A DNA stretch of 64,000 nucleotides from assembly GCA_003254925.1 (NCBI GenBank), contig QANZ01004381.1, positions 1 to 64,000 of the forward strand, written 5' to 3'. Positions 1-10,325 of the stretch are shown piece by piece (the first letter of the stretch is position 1; each line of letters starts with the position of its first letter). The DNA is from Chamaecrista fasciculata. Lineage: Eukaryota > Streptophyta > Magnoliopsida > Fabales > Fabaceae. Made by a program: the position numbers and the translations under genes. The notes under the pieces were generated by a model, which did no database searches, had not been told where the DNA came from, and saw only the letters and a program-made list of their open reading frames with translations.

Positions 1-42
1 CATATCTATAAAATGATTGGCCCTAGGGCACAATCTCCAACA
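1..42 (-). mobile_element. End of an Angela-like long LTR (partial)
   Basis: The first 42 bases are the reverse complement of the start of the long LTR family seen complete at 791-5148, 2156-4447 and 10326-12470 (conserved start TGTTGGAGATTGTGC, read on the minus strand). It ends with CA at 42 and is followed by TATTC. The same TATTC occurs at the matching point of the intact 3' LTR of the host gypsy element (17307), so this copy sits inside the gypsy 5' LTR. The rest lies outside the window, so solo LTR or full element cannot be decided. Confidence 0.75.
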
Positions 43-155
43 TATTCTTCGCAGGGCCCCCCTGTGAAGTTCTTGTAGGTATTTGGACACTCGAACTTGC
101 TCTTGTAGCCCACACTTGTTGAACTAGGTAAGTTTGACCATTTTTTAGTTTATCA
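43..155 (+). repeat. 5' LTR remnant of the Tat element
   Basis: These 113 bp match the last 113 bp of the 3' LTR (17307-17419) with 5 transition differences and end in the same AGTTTATCA. The upstream part of the LTR was separated by the copia-type insertion ending at 42. Confidence 0.92.
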
Positions 156-156
156 T

Positions 157-174
157 TGGCGCCGACTGTGGGGA
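157..174 (+). promoter_or_regulatory. Primer binding site (tRNA-primed)
   Basis: TGGCGCCGACTGTGGGGA follows the LTR end after one base. It begins with TGG, the complement of a tRNA CCA end, as a minus-strand priming site should. Tat elements carry PBSs of the TGGCGCCG... type. I do not assign the primer tRNA. Confidence 0.85.
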
Positions 175-790
175 AACCACGCCGTGTGTTCATCAACACG
201 TGCTCCTCACCATCTTTTCGACACGTGAGGCCTCGTGCTCGCCTTTCTTGCTTTTTATCAAAAGCTAGCTCACCGACGTTTATCTTGTTGAACTAGGTGA
301 ACCATACCTTGCTATGGCCAATATCGAGGACTCCCCCCACAGAGACGAGGGACCCTCTCGAATTGCACCACCTGTGACCCAGACGGGCGCCACGGGACAG
401 ACATTCGAAGCTCAGGACATTATGTCCTGTTTCCGTGGGATGATGAAAGATCAGACGGACGCCCTCCTCGTGAGTTTCAAAATCTCTCCATTCACAACAC
501 TCCCACTGGGACGCCCTAGGGACCCAATCCGGCCCACCGCCACACTACAGCAGGTTCTACTAAGAACGTCTCGGCCGCCACAGGCTTCGAGGACGAGCCA
601 GGCACCTTCATCCCTCAGAAGGGGCCTTTTGCGCTGTCCATTCAGCGCGACATCATTCCACAGGGCTTTAAAATGCCCATGAAGATTACACCATACGAGC
701 CCGCCGCGGATCCGAACTTGCACATGAAGGCATTCAATGCCGCTGTCCAGCTGGCGTCCATCACCGAAGGGAAAAAATGCAAGTTGTTCC

Positions 791-3700
791 TGTTGGAGAT
801 TGTGCCCTAGGGCCAATCATTTTATGTAAAATATGTTTTGAACATATTATTAATTTATGGAGATAAATTAATGTGTTATCATGTTATTAGAATGTTTACT
901 ATGATAACGTCCATGATTAATTATGAGATAATTAATCTAAATTTGTCCCTGGTCGATTGTTTTCGTGGGAACGAAAATGAACTAAGACCAGCATGACATC
1001 GGTGCATAGAGATGCATGCACTAGATGCTGGGACGAGAGTCATGGTGCAATTATGTAAGGGGTTACGAGTTGCTGGACCGACCCGGAGAGTCCTGCATGG
1101 GTTTAGTCATCAGCTTGCCTCTCCTTGTACGCCTGTAGCGATGCCTTAGACCTGAGGTCATCATTATTCCGGCGCTGCAGTTGTCAAACTTTGGCTTAGT
1201 CTAACGTTGCCCGTGACAGGGTAGCCATAAGGGCTAAGTACGGGTTTGGTTGATTGCCGTGCTGAGGAATGTGGATTGGCCAAAATGGGATTTTGTCCCT
1301 CATTAGATGAGAGATATCTAATTGGCGCCCTCGATGAGTCTGTCCAGAAAAAAGAGTGGTCACTCAGGAATTGGGACTTACTCAGGGAATCGAAAAAGTT
1401 GTGGTTTGGATTATGGATGACTAGCCTGTGCCTAGTCCATGACCAAGATATCGTAGGACAATAGGATCTCTGACAAGGAGGTACTGAGGTTAAGTCGTTT
1501 TGGTAAAAACGATAACTCACGTGTTTTGGGTAGTTGTGATGGCTTGCTAGAGTCTTCTCACGACTTGTAGGTTATGGGGATGACCTGCTGCCAACTTTAC
1601 GTGGGGCCTGCTGGGTCACACACGAGCAGGAACAGAACACCATTTAAAAGGGACACGAATTAGGGTTAATTCGTGGGTCACTCCGGTGGCACGATTTAAG
1701 ACACAGAGGAAATGTTTGGGACATTAGGTCTTGTCTTAATTGATCTACAGATGTGTAATATTTAAGTTTGTGGGACAAATTTAAATATAATAATTGTTAA
1801 ATGATTAATGGGGATTAATTATTTACAATTAAAATATTAGGGAAAATAATTCAGATAATATTCCTAAAAGTTAGAAAATTATTGAATTATAAAATTCCCC
1901 AATAATATATGAGAGTGGCGCCTCTTTTGGATTATTTGGATAAATAAAATAGTTTTATTAATTCAAATAATAAGTTTGAATTCAAAAGATTTGATGGAGA
2001 TATCAAAAGATTTGATTAAAACAGATTTGGTGAGATCTCCTCTCAAGATCTTTGGTGAATCATGAATTAAGGAAAGTTTTTGATTTATAAAATTCCAAAG
2101 ATAAAAGAGGGGAGTTAGGCGCATGGTTGGTGGGTCCCAAGGAGAGATTTGATCTTGTTGGGAAATCACGGGCACGCCAATGCAGCGGAAACAGATATAA
2201 ATTTAAAATTTAAACACATAAATAATAAAACCAGGCGCACAATGATTTCTTTCCCAAGGATCCGCTATATGGATCTGTATCAGTAAAAGGACTAGAGATT
2301 TACCCAAATCAATCGGCGACTTTTGTGTCTACGATGCTGAGGAGTCCACTCCGAGTGTGCTCCCTCCGCCGGTGATCCACACGAACAGTTTTGGAGATGC
2401 CTAGGTGCTAGCCTCCTTCACTTCTCCAAGTGAACCAGAGACCTCTATCTACGGTGTTCTTAGATTCAAGAACTATTCTTGAACACCCAAGAACAAGATG
2501 GCACCTATGATCAAGAATCCTATTCTTGATCTCACAACCTTGTCACACAAACCCTAAAACTCTTTTAGGTTTATGCGCCACTTTCTCTCTCTAGAAAACT
2601 AGGGTTGTGTTTTTCTCTCTCTTCACCAAAACTCAAAATCGGATTTTGCTCTTGTGAATTGCTAGGCAAAAGTCGAATTTTCCCAAGTGTACATGAGGCT
2701 TATGAAAGTCGACTTATGCTAGTGTATATATAGGGTTTGGGGAGTTTGATAATTATAATTAGGGAATCCCTAAATTATAGGATTATCAAATTATAAAATT
2801 ATGAGATTACAATAATATCACAATTTTAGGACTTGAATTCCTAATTAAAATATCACCTTAATATTATAATTTGAATTCAAATGCAATCTTAGAGAATCAA
2901 ATTGGAAGATCAAATCTTCCCAAAAGATACTCACCCATGCACCATCCCCTAGTCAAATTTGTTGGAATTTAATAAATCAAAATAACAATCCTAACTCTTA
3001 GGAAGTTATAACTAATTTGTTATTTTTCCAACAATATTGATTTAAGATATTACCATAATATCTTTAGTCAATCTTTTGAATTTTGAATTCTAGTCCTTTT
3101 TGAATTAAAATATTACATTAATATTTAAATCCAATTTTAGACCTAGAATTCGACTTCCCTATAATACTTGAATTAAAATATTACTTTAATATATTTAATT
3201 CAATCATTTGAAATCTAGATCAAATCTATTTGAACTTCAAATTTCAAGCCATGACTTTTAATTAATAAAACATTTCTATTAATTAAAATGGGCTCATATG
3301 AGGCGCCAACCTCAACCCTTATTATCCTAATATTAGTGAATTTAATAAATCAATAATTTCCTAACTTTTAGGAACCTTATCTGATTTATATTTCCCTAAT
3401 ATTATAAATGGGAATATAATTGTAAATAGACTAATCACATTATCTATTTAACAATATATATATTTAAACTTGTTCCACAAATTTAAATATCATATCTATA
3501 GATATTTATTTAAGACAATATTTCATGTCCCAAGACAGTCAATTATGTCTTAAACGGTGTCACCTATGTGACCCACGAATTAACCCTAATTCGTGTCTCA
3601 ATGTGGCATCTTGATCCTGCTCGTGTGTGACCCAGCAGGCCCCACGTGAAGTTGGCATCTCTATGACTTACAAGTCGAGAGCGAACTCTAGCAAGCCATC

Positions 3701-5148
3701 ACGACTACCCAAAACACGTGAGTTATCGTTTATCACCGAAACGACTTAACCTCAGTACCACCTTGTCTTGATCCCTATTGCCCTACGATATTTTGGTCAT
3801 GGATTAGGCACGGGAAGGTCACCCATAATCCAAACCTCAACTTTCTCGATTTCTTGAGTATGTCCCAATTTCCAGTGTGGCCACACATTCCTTGAAAAGA
3901 CTCACCGAGGGACCCAGTTAAATATCTCGCATCTTTATGAGGGACAAAATTCCATCTTGGTCAACCACATTCCTCTGCACGGTAATCAATCAAACCCGTA
4001 CTTAGCCCTTATGGCTACCCTGCTACGGGTAACGTTAGACTAAGCCAAAGTTTGACAACTACAACACCGGAATGATGAAAACCTCAGGTCTAAGGGCATC
4101 GTGACAGGTGTACAGGAGAGACTAGCTAATGACTAAAACCCATGCAGGACTCTCCGGGTCGGTCCAGCAATTTGTAACCCTTTACATAATTGCACCACGA
4201 CACTCGTTCTAGCATCTAGTGCATGCATCTCTATGCACCGAGGTCATGCCAGTCTTGGTTCATTTCAAGTTCCCACTTGAATGAGCGACCAGGGACAGTT
4301 TAGATTAATTATCCTATAATTAATCACGGACTGTTATCATAGTAAACATGCTAATAATATGATAACCATTAATTTATCTCTATAAATTAATCAATATGTT
4401 CAAAACATAGTTATAAAATGATTGGCCCTAGGGCACAATCTCCATCAGATCTCTCATTTGATTCTCCAAGATTGCAGTTTGAATTTAAATTAAAATATTA
4501 AGGTAATATTTTAATTGTAAATTCAAGTCCTAAAATTATTATATTATCAGAATATGTTGATTTTAGGAATAATTAAATCACCAAATATTTTATATATATA
4601 TATAGAGGCAAGTCGACTTGCCCAAGTAAGCAAGCATACTAACCCTAGTTTTGATTTTCTTCCTCCTTGAAGAGAGAGAGAGAAAATCGCACCTTTGCAC
4701 CCAAGAGAGAGAAAGTCGACTTTTCTCTAAGAGTTAGAGAAAATCGATTAGACTCCATAATTAGGGTTTGTGAGAGAAGAAAAGGCAAGAAGGAGTTCTT
4801 GTGGGTGGTTTCTTCTGTGCGCCACCTCGATTGCTGTTTCAAGAAGGAGTTCTTGAGTTCAGAGGTCTGTAGATTGGTCCCTAGTTCTTTTGGAGAAAAG
4901 AACTGAAGGCTAGCACCTTGGTGTTCGAAGAAACTGTTCGTGTGGATTACTGGCAGAGGGAGAACGCTGGGAGTGGGCTCCTTGGACACGCCTTGTACAA
5001 CCATCGGATTGAAACTCGTGAGGTATACCAATATCTAAAAGTTTTAAATTTTGCTAGCGGATCCGTTCGGGAATTCTAGGACCTAGGCGCTTTTATTTTA
5101 TCGTTTTATTTTTGCTTCCGCTGTGTTAGGCGCCTAGGATTCCCAACA
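791..5148 (+). mobile_element. Solo LTR, Angela-like Ty1/copia family, itself interrupted
   Basis: It starts TGTTGGAGATTGTGC and ends TTCCCAACA, flanked by a perfect 5-bp duplication GTTCC (786-790 and 5149-5153). Without the nested LTR (2156-4447) and its target copy it is about 2.06 kb, like the copy at 10326-12470. No PBS or coding region lies inside, so it is a solo LTR left by LTR-LTR recombination. Assignment to the Angela type rests on LTR length and the resemblance of the start (TGTTGGA..TGCCCTAGGGCCAAT) and end to remembered Angela LTRs; it is an inference. It disrupts gag. Confidence 0.85.
2156..4447 (-). mobile_element. Inverted solo LTR nested in the solo LTR at 791-5148
   Basis: It starts TGTTGGGAAATCAC and ends ATCTCCATCA, the reverse complement of the family LTR (2292 bp). 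It is flanked by a perfect 5-bp duplication GATCT at 2151-2155 and 4448-4452. The interrupted + strand LTR resumes directly after it (compare the uninterrupted copy near 11728-11745). Same family, opposite orientation, later insertion. No internal region is present, so it is also a solo LTR. Confidence 0.88.
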
Positions 5149-6062
5149 GTTCCCAACCACTCTCGGCGAGGAGGGCCTTCACTAGTACGCCCGCCTCCCG
5201 GATTACTCCATCAGTACCTTTGAGGAGTTGGAGGCTGCCTTCCTTAAACGATTTGCTACGAGTATTATCTACAAAAAGCCATCAACTGTGATGGCGGACC
5301 TAATCCAGGGTTCCAGCGAGAGTCACCGGGACCTCCTCAAGCGTTTCTCCGAGCGCTGTCACGAGGTTGAGGATTTGGAGGATAGCGTGGCCATCCACGC
5401 CTTTAAACAGGGGCTCCGCCCCGGTAATGTCTCCAATGAGTTGGCGCTCGCCAACCCAAAGACGCTTGAATCATTGCTCAAGCAAGTCAGCGAATTTATT
5501 GTTAAGGAGGACTACCAGTTCGCCTCTAAGAGCCGCTTCAACAAGAGGAAAGACATACAGAACGGTCAATCTAACGGCCGGAACCAAAACGGAAACGGAA
5601 ATGGAAAATGAAAGAGGCATGATCGCCCTTCCAATTCATCCCAGGGATTATCATGCCCGCCCTTCACAGGCAAATTCCCAACTTACCATATTCTTACTAT
5701 TTCCAGATCGGAAATCTGGCGCGCCTGGGGTACGCTCGAGATCTTCCCCATAGCGAAGCCTCTTCTTGTTAAGTCTGGTCACCCGAGAGACACTAGCAAG
5801 CGTTGCAGATATCACAATGGCTACAGTCATACTACTGATGAGTGCATCTCACGAAAAGATGCCATCGAGCAGGTCATCCGTGACGGCCACCTGGCCGAAT
5901 ATAAGCAAAAGAAAAGACCAGAGTCTGACCGGGACGCCTCCTAGACTAAAAATAGGAAGACCGCCGAGGACGGGAGCGCCAGTACCAAACAGAGCGAGAC
6001 GCCCGCCAGGAATGTGATCAACACCATTTCGTGGAATTCACAGGCATAAGACGCCCCACAAT

Positions 6063-6743
6063 CGCAAAACCATCATGCGATCGATCATGTGCATGCACTA
6101 CAACAAGCGATCCCACGAGGACATCCACGCGCCAATTACATTCACCACTAATGAGCTGATGCCCGTCGAGTATGACGAGCCCATGGTCATCACGACACGC
6201 ATTGGCGAGATTGACATGCGGAGAATCTTAGTGGACCAAGGGTCATCTTCAGATATCCTGTACTTCCACGCATTTGAACATCTGGGCATCCCCCTAAGCG
6301 CTCTGAAGCCTATCCACGAACCCCTGATCGGTTTCGCAGGGACTAGGACGCCCGCCAAAGGAGTCCTGGAAGCCAAGCTAACGCTAGAGGGAGATGGAAC
6401 GCCCCCCAGAACATCCGCCATCTACGCTAGCTTTATCGTTGTGGCTGCCCCATCTGCATACAACACCATCCTCGGACGCCCAAGTCTGAATGCTTTCCAA
6501 GCCGTGATCTCCACCGCTCATTTACTGATGAAGTTTCCAACTCGATGGGGGATGACATGTCTCCGAGGCGACCAGCTGGAGGGTCGCCCCTGCTACGTGA
6601 CAAGCTTGGCCCAGGTCACGATTGACCCTGGCTGCCAGACCGGCGCGTTTATGGAAGGAAAACCGGACTCTCCTCCCCCAGAGCCCGCTGGAGAGGATGC
6701 AGACACAAGCGCAACTATAGAAATAACGGACCTAAGTGATGAG
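6063..6743 (+). pseudogene. Aspartic protease domain of the Tat element (atypical active site)
   Basis: A retropepsin-type protease that would cut the Gag-Pol polyprotein. An open frame from 6075 reads ITFTTNELMPVEYDEPMVIT, then RRILVDQGSSSDILYFHAF, then YNTILGRPSLNAFQAV and KFPT, the standard block order of Tat-lineage proteases. The catalytic motif is D-Q-G rather than D-T/S-G. Plant Tat elements vary at this middle position (DNG, DGG), so this may be lineage variation rather than damage. Unspliced reading stops at 6762-6764. A GT splice donor lies at 6744, in phase with the RT exon at 7029 (see the intron). The frame relative to gag is shifted near 6060. Confidence 0.85.
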
Positions 6744-7028
6744 GTAGACCACACTAGTAGCTGACACCTCTTAGATCTGTAGCTAACTCTAAATGGGCGG
6801 ATTAGCCGCCTGGCCTTAAGATAAGTTGCAATCTTTCCCTTTCACGTCTGTTATGTTTCTCTATGTTCGTTTTCCCCTTCCCTAAAATGATTAAGGCCCA
6901 GCTTTTTCATCTCTATGTACGCTCCAACCTACCCATGGCGGACGAAGCTCTTGATTTAATGAAATCATTTTATTTCGCAAAGTCTTTTGCACACTTTTAA
7001 CTTACGCGTATCTCGTTTTACGTTTTAG
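6744..7028 (+). other. Candidate spliced intron between protease and RT
   Basis: The donor reads GATGAG|GTAGACC at 6744 and the acceptor CGTTTTAG|GTAGAG at 7028/7029. Both flanking exons are in phase 0: the protease frame (6075) hits a codon boundary at 6743, and the downstream frame is open from 7029 straight into RT (VEGARPTPSDALVQIHFSG...). The 285-bp interval is T-rich towards its 3' end and holds stops in the protease frame, including 6762-6764. Ogre/Tat elements are known to carry an intron at this position that separates gag-pro from RT/RH/INT. Sites were predicted by eye; no transcript was seen. Confidence 0.65.
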
Positions 7029-8940
7029 GTAGAGGGCGCACGCCCTACACCTTCGGACGCGCTTGTCCAAATTCACTTCTCTGGGCACCCGGAGCGAACA
7101 GTGAGCATCTCAGCGGACCTACCCGCAGAGCCGAAAGCCAGACTATCCGACCTCCTGCTCGCCAACGGCGATATCTTTGCATGGTCCGCCTCGGACATGC
7201 CCGGTGTAGACCCCAAGCTGGTCACGCGTTCTCTCGACGTGGACTCTCGACGCAGAGTTTTTCAGAAGAAGCGAGTTCTGGGGTTAGAGCGGCAGCTCGC
7301 CGCAAAGGAAGAGGTTAACAAGTTGTTGGCGGCCGGCTTCATACGGGAGACCAAATATCCCACCTGGCTGTCCAATGTCGTTTTGGTCCCTAAACACAAT
7401 GGCAAATAGCGAATGTGTGTAGACTTCACAGACCTGTACAAGGCGACCCCCAAGGACCTTCACCCGCTGCCTAACATTGACAAATTAGTGGACAACACCT
7501 GCGGGTACGCCACTTTGAGCTTCCTGGACGCCTTTTCAGGATATAACCAGATCAAGATGAACCCTAAGGACGTCGACAAAACGGCCTTCATTACTGAACA
7601 GGGTATCTACTGCTACAACGTCATGCCTTTCGGCTTGAAGAATGCGGGCGCCACCTATCAAAGAATGATGGACCGCTTCTTTAAGGACAATGTAAGAAAA
7701 CACATTGAAGTCTACGTCGATGACATGGTCGTCAAAACAAAGGCTGGCGGCAACCACCTCGATGACCTACAGGAAATCTTCCAGATTCTCCGTCATTACA
7801 GACTACGCCTTAACCCTGCCAAATGTGCCTTCGGAGTTGGCGAGGGAAAATTCTTTAGCTTCATGATCTCCTAGCGCGGGATAGAGGCCAATCCGGATCA
7901 GTGCCAAGCCATCATTGACATGACATCGCCAAGGACTCTGAAAGAGGTACAACGCCTCAACGGGCGCATAGCTGCGCTCCACCGCTTCCTTGCAAGGTCG
8001 GGTGACCGCTGCTTGCCCTTCTTCTAAACCTTGAAAGGAGGAAAGAACTTCACTTGGACCGCTGAATGTGAAAAGGCTTTCTAGGAGCTAAAGGCTTATC
8101 TCAGCCGACCGCCCATTCTCACAACCCCTTCCCTGGGAAAGCCCATCTATTTATAACTCGCCGCAACCGATGTGGCCGTAAGCTCTGTCTTGATCATCGA
8201 GGACAAAGACGAACAACGACCCATCTACTTCTCTAGCAAAGTACTTACGGGCGTCGAAACCCGCTACCACTTCTTGGAAAAGCTGGTGTATGCTCTGCTT
8301 GTATCCATAAGGAAGTTACGGCCGTACTACCAACAGTACGAGATAGTGGTCCGCACCGACCGCCCGATGAGACAGATCATCCATCAACCTGACATCGTCG
8401 GACGCCTCGTCAACTGGTCAATCGAGCTCTCTGAGTTCGGCCTAATCTTCAAGCCTCGGCGGGCGATAAAAGGACAAGCTCTCGCCGACTTCGTCGCAGA
8501 GATGACGCCCACCAATTCGGCCTCCCTCACATGGAACGTTTACATAGATGGAGCCTCATCCGTCAAGCTTCGAGGCGCAGGAGTCAATGTTGAATCACCC
8601 GACGGCTACGCCATCGAACAAGCTATCGATATATGATTCCCCGCCACCAACAATCAGGCAGAGTATGAGGCACTCATAGCTGCCCTAGAGCTCGCCGTCG
8701 GCATGGGCGCCCAGGACATTCACATCTGCAGCGACTCCCAGCTTGTGGTTGGACAGATGAAAGGGGAATTCGAGGCAAAGGAACCCACCATACTCAAGTA
8801 CGTGGAAAAAGCGCGATACATCCTCCGTCATCATATCCGGGCCGCCCAATTCACGCATATCTTGCGTTCCAAAAACACTAGGGCAGATGCTTTGGCAAAA
8901 CATGCCTCCAAACCAGACGCCAGAGGACGTTCATCCATTG
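7029..8940 (+). pseudogene. Reverse transcriptase and RNase H of the Tat element
   Basis: RT copies the element RNA; RNase H removes the template. From 7029 the frame gives DIFAWSASDMPGVDP, EEVNKLLAAGFIRETKYPTW, MCVDFTDLYKATPKDLHPLP, SFLDAFSGYNQI, YNVMPFGLKNAGATYQRMM and the catalytic YVDD at 7712-7723, the full set of Ty3/gypsy RT blocks. RNase H follows at about 8530-8910 with its four acidic sites: VYIDGAS, NQAEYEAL, CSDSQLV, TRADALA. In-frame stops lie at 7407-7409, 7872-7874, near 8026, 8083 and 8157, and at 8634-8636. The first falls where the family has Trp (NGKW) and the second where it has Gln. No frameshift was noticed in this block. Domains are complete but translation is blocked. 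Confidence 0.92.
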
Positions 8941-10268
8941 TCCGCACCATCCTTGAACGCCCATCAATCGAAGGACCGACTGTCCTTGCTATTGAAACAA
9001 TCACAGATTGGCGCACGCCAATTATTGAATACATCAGGAACGGAACTCCCCCGCCCGGCCGAAACGAATCCAGAAAGGTCGTACGCCGAGCGTCCCATTA
9101 CTTCCTCTGGGGAAATGATCTCTAACGACGAGGTCACTCCATGCCCTGCCTCAGATGCGTTGGTCCTAATGACGCCCGCCTCATCCTCGAGGAGCTTCAC
9201 GACGGACTCTGCGGATCACATCAGACCACGCCCACCCTAAAGCGCAAAGTCCTCATTTTGGGATATTATTGGCCCTCCATCATCAGGGACGCCACTGAAT
9301 TGGTAAAAACTTGCAGAAAATGCCAGGAACACACCAACCACATTCACATTCCGGGAGAAGACATGCGCCCGATGGAGTCTCCCTGGCCCTTCGACGTATA
9401 GGGCATTGACATCCTTGGACCATTTCCGACCGCCACAGGCCAACGAAAATTCCTCATCGTCGCGATCGACCTTTTCACAAAGTGGATCGAGGCAGAACCC
9501 ATCACATCCATTAGCTCTGCCCAGATGAAGACTTTCGTCTTGTAGAACATACTCTCACGATTTGGCGTTCCGCAGCGGCTTATCAGTGACAACGGCCGCT
9601 AATTCATCAGCGAATCTTTTCGCGAGTTCTGCGCCGAATGGGACATCTCCCTGGGCAACACCTCGGCCGAACACCCTTCAACGAACGAGCAGACTGAGCT
9701 CGCCAACCGCATCATCCTGAATGGATTGAAGCGCCGACTTGACAACACCAAAGGACGATGGGCGGACGAACTCCTGATCGTCCTATGGTCCTACCGAATC
9801 ACACCACAGGAATCTACAGGCGAAGCCCCCTACACCCTCACCTACGGGTCGCCCGCCATGATTCCAGCTGAAACCAACTTCCTCTCCGATAGAGTCTTGT
9901 ACTACAATGAGGAAACTAACCAAAGCCATAGGGCGATCGCCCTGGATGAGCTTGAAGAGGTACGCGAGATCGCCAGCATCAGGCAGGCCACCTACAAGGA
10001 ACGCATGGCCAAGTACTTCAACAAGAAGGTCAAACACCGATCTTTTGAAATCGGCGACCTCATCCTCCGAGACGTCGCCAACGATCGCTTGAACCGCTCG
10101 CACGGCAAGCTACACTCCAACTGGGAAGGCCCGTATCGCATCGTCAAAGTTATTCCATGGGGCGCGTACATGCTATCCACATTGGACGGCCGCCGACTGA
10201 AGAACCCATGGAATGTCGCGAGGCTTCGAAAGTATCTTGACCGCACGGTCGACAACATTATAATTTGA
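8941..10268 (+). pseudogene. Integrase of the Tat element
   Basis: Integrase inserts the cDNA into the genome. An HHCC zinc domain is visible (LHDGLCGSHQ ... CRKCQEH, 9198-9330). It is followed by the DDE core: GIDILGPFP (first Asp, after 9401), LISDNGR (second Asp, about 9580) and TELANRIILNGLKRRL (Glu, about 9695). A C-terminal GPY/F module reads WEGPYRIVKV (about 10123-10152). The last segment, 9726-10268, is open to its stop. In-frame stops occur near 9123, at 9399-9401 and 9543-9545 (Trp positions in the family) and near 9599 (Gln position). All catalytic residues remain recognisable, but the protein cannot be made in one piece. Confidence 0.92.
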
Positions 10269-10325
10269 TTCATTTTTATGTAATTTTACATTCTGCCACT
10301 TTTCATTTCGTTTACTTCATGTAAC

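Larger units (their letters stand above)
314..6062 (+). pseudogene. gag of the Tat element (split by LTR insertions, broken)
   Basis: Gag coat protein of the gypsy element. Reading starts at ATG 314. The frame shifts near 470-550, and the conserved core then reads through residues such as KMPMKITPYEPAADPNLHMK up to 785. A long LTR (791-5148) splits a KLFPTT motif; removing it and one GTTCC target copy restores continuity. After it come YARLPDYSISTFEELEAAF and the typical helical gag region (5186-5608). Further on, in the same frame, is a zinc-knuckle-like segment CRYHNGYSHTTDEC (about 5798-5840). In-frame stops lie at 5183-5185 (where the family has Trp), 5609-5611, 5942-5944 and near 6049. 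A frameshift near 6060 separates gag from protease. Most stops fit C-to-T decay. Non-functional. Confidence 0.88.

Noticed and set aside
4645..5031. Two overlapping frames on both strands (128 and 79 residues)
   Set aside because: They lie inside the solo LTR leader, rich in GAGAGA; similar sequence at 11930-12260 in the sibling LTR is not conserved as protein.
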